Positions 13,874 to 13,930 of a DNA stretch of 13,930 bases are shown piece by piece; the first letter of the stretch is position 1; each line of letters starts with the position of its first letter. The position numbers and the translations under genes are program-made. Source of the DNA: Thermoplasmata archaeon (GTDB taxonomy: Archaea; Thermoplasmatota; Thermoplasmata; Thermoplasmatales; Thermoplasmataceae); assembly GCA_021790415.1 (NCBI GenBank), contig JAJYDZ010000008.1:1-13930 (forward strand), written 5' to 3'. Under the pieces are notes generated by a model. That model was not told the DNA's origin and searched no databases. It saw nothing but the letters and a program-made list of their open reading frames with translations.

Positions 13874-13881
13874 TTAAATAT
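13874..13881 (+). promoter_or_regulatory. TATA-like box near the window end, for a gene running out of the window
   Basis: ttaaatat is centred about 25 bp before the ATG at 13902 and 35 bp before that at 13912. It resembles the leaderless promoters elsewhere in the window. A similar box (ttaaatat) occurs at 13819-13826. Apart from these boxes I see nothing definite in 13717-13901. Confidence 0.4.
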
Positions 13882-13901
13882 CTTCTTAGCATACTCGTTT
13901 A

Positions 13902-13930
13902 ATGTTGCTATATGGATACATCCCGCTCTT
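13902..13930 (+). CDS. Possible start of a truncated gene at the right edge
   Basis: An ATG at 13902, about 25-30 bp after a TATA-like box, opens a frame reading MLLYGYIPL to the window end; another ATG at 13912 opens MDTSRS in a different frame. Fewer than ten codons are visible, so neither the frame nor any function can be assigned. The first frame starts with hydrophobic residues. This is noted only as a candidate start, supported by the promoter-like spacing. Confidence 0.25.

Noticed and set aside
13717..13901. tRNA or other RNA gene after gatE
   Set aside because: The stretch is very AT-rich and I could not find a cloverleaf, a CCA end or conserved TTCRA-like T-loop. Only TATA-like boxes stand out.
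1..13930. A defence island, mobile element or CRISPR array
   Set aside because: No transposase, integrase, terminal inverted repeats, spaced direct repeats, or nuclease/helicase defence genes are visible. The genes are ordinary metabolic, replication and translation genes plus one secreted protease.

Overview
The window looks like a piece of a Thermoplasmatales-type euryarchaeal chromosome (Thermoplasma, Ferroplasma, Cuniculiplasma or a relative). It carries archaeal marker genes (Alba, archaeal primase small subunit PriS, GatD/GatE), it is AT-rich, and several TATA-like boxes lie about 25-30 bp before start codons with almost no leader, as in the leaderless transcripts common in that order. 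It also encodes a large sedolisin-type (S53, acid-acting) secreted protease, which fits an acidophile. I see no tRNA or rRNA gene, CRISPR array, insertion sequence or phage-like module. The genes look like ordinary chromosomal genes, and I found no strong candidate for an unknown defence or mobile system.

Layout. (1) 1-223: 3' end of an Alba chromatin-protein gene. (2) 311-1291: an E-polyprenyl diphosphate synthase whose residues before the first Asp-rich motif look like long-chain (quinone side-chain) enzymes. (3) 1388-2944: an antiquitin-like (ALDH7) aldehyde dehydrogenase, ending 2 nt from a convergent gene with a hairpin across the junction. (4) 2947-6315, minus strand: an 1122-residue, membrane-anchored S53 protease with a long Asn/Ser-rich ectodomain. 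It diverges from (5) 6427-7509 (coding signal back to about 6352): PriS, whose N-terminus has no canonical in-frame start. (6) 7576-7998: a rubredoxin-less rubrerythrin, followed 8 nt later by (7) 8007-8579: a 190-aa protein of unknown function that may be a diverged GINS (Gins51-like) subunit. (8) 8721-13716: a tightly packed run of acyl-CoA dehydrogenase, DUF72 protein, GatD and GatE, with junctions that overlap or touch. (9) 13717-13930: a 3' flank and possibly the first bases of another gene.

Functional themes. PriS and possibly the 8007 gene belong to replication priming. GatDE makes Gln-tRNA(Gln) from Glu-tRNA(Gln). The polyprenyl synthase, acyl-CoA dehydrogenase and ALDH7 enzyme serve lipid/quinone synthesis and amino/fatty acid catabolism. 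The S53 protease would digest external protein in acid and so feed the catabolic genes. The most useful points to follow up are the displaced PriS start, the missing PriS zinc knuckle, the apparently degraded calcium site of the protease, the identity of the 8007 gene and the DUF72-acyl-CoA dehydrogenase-GatDE coupling.
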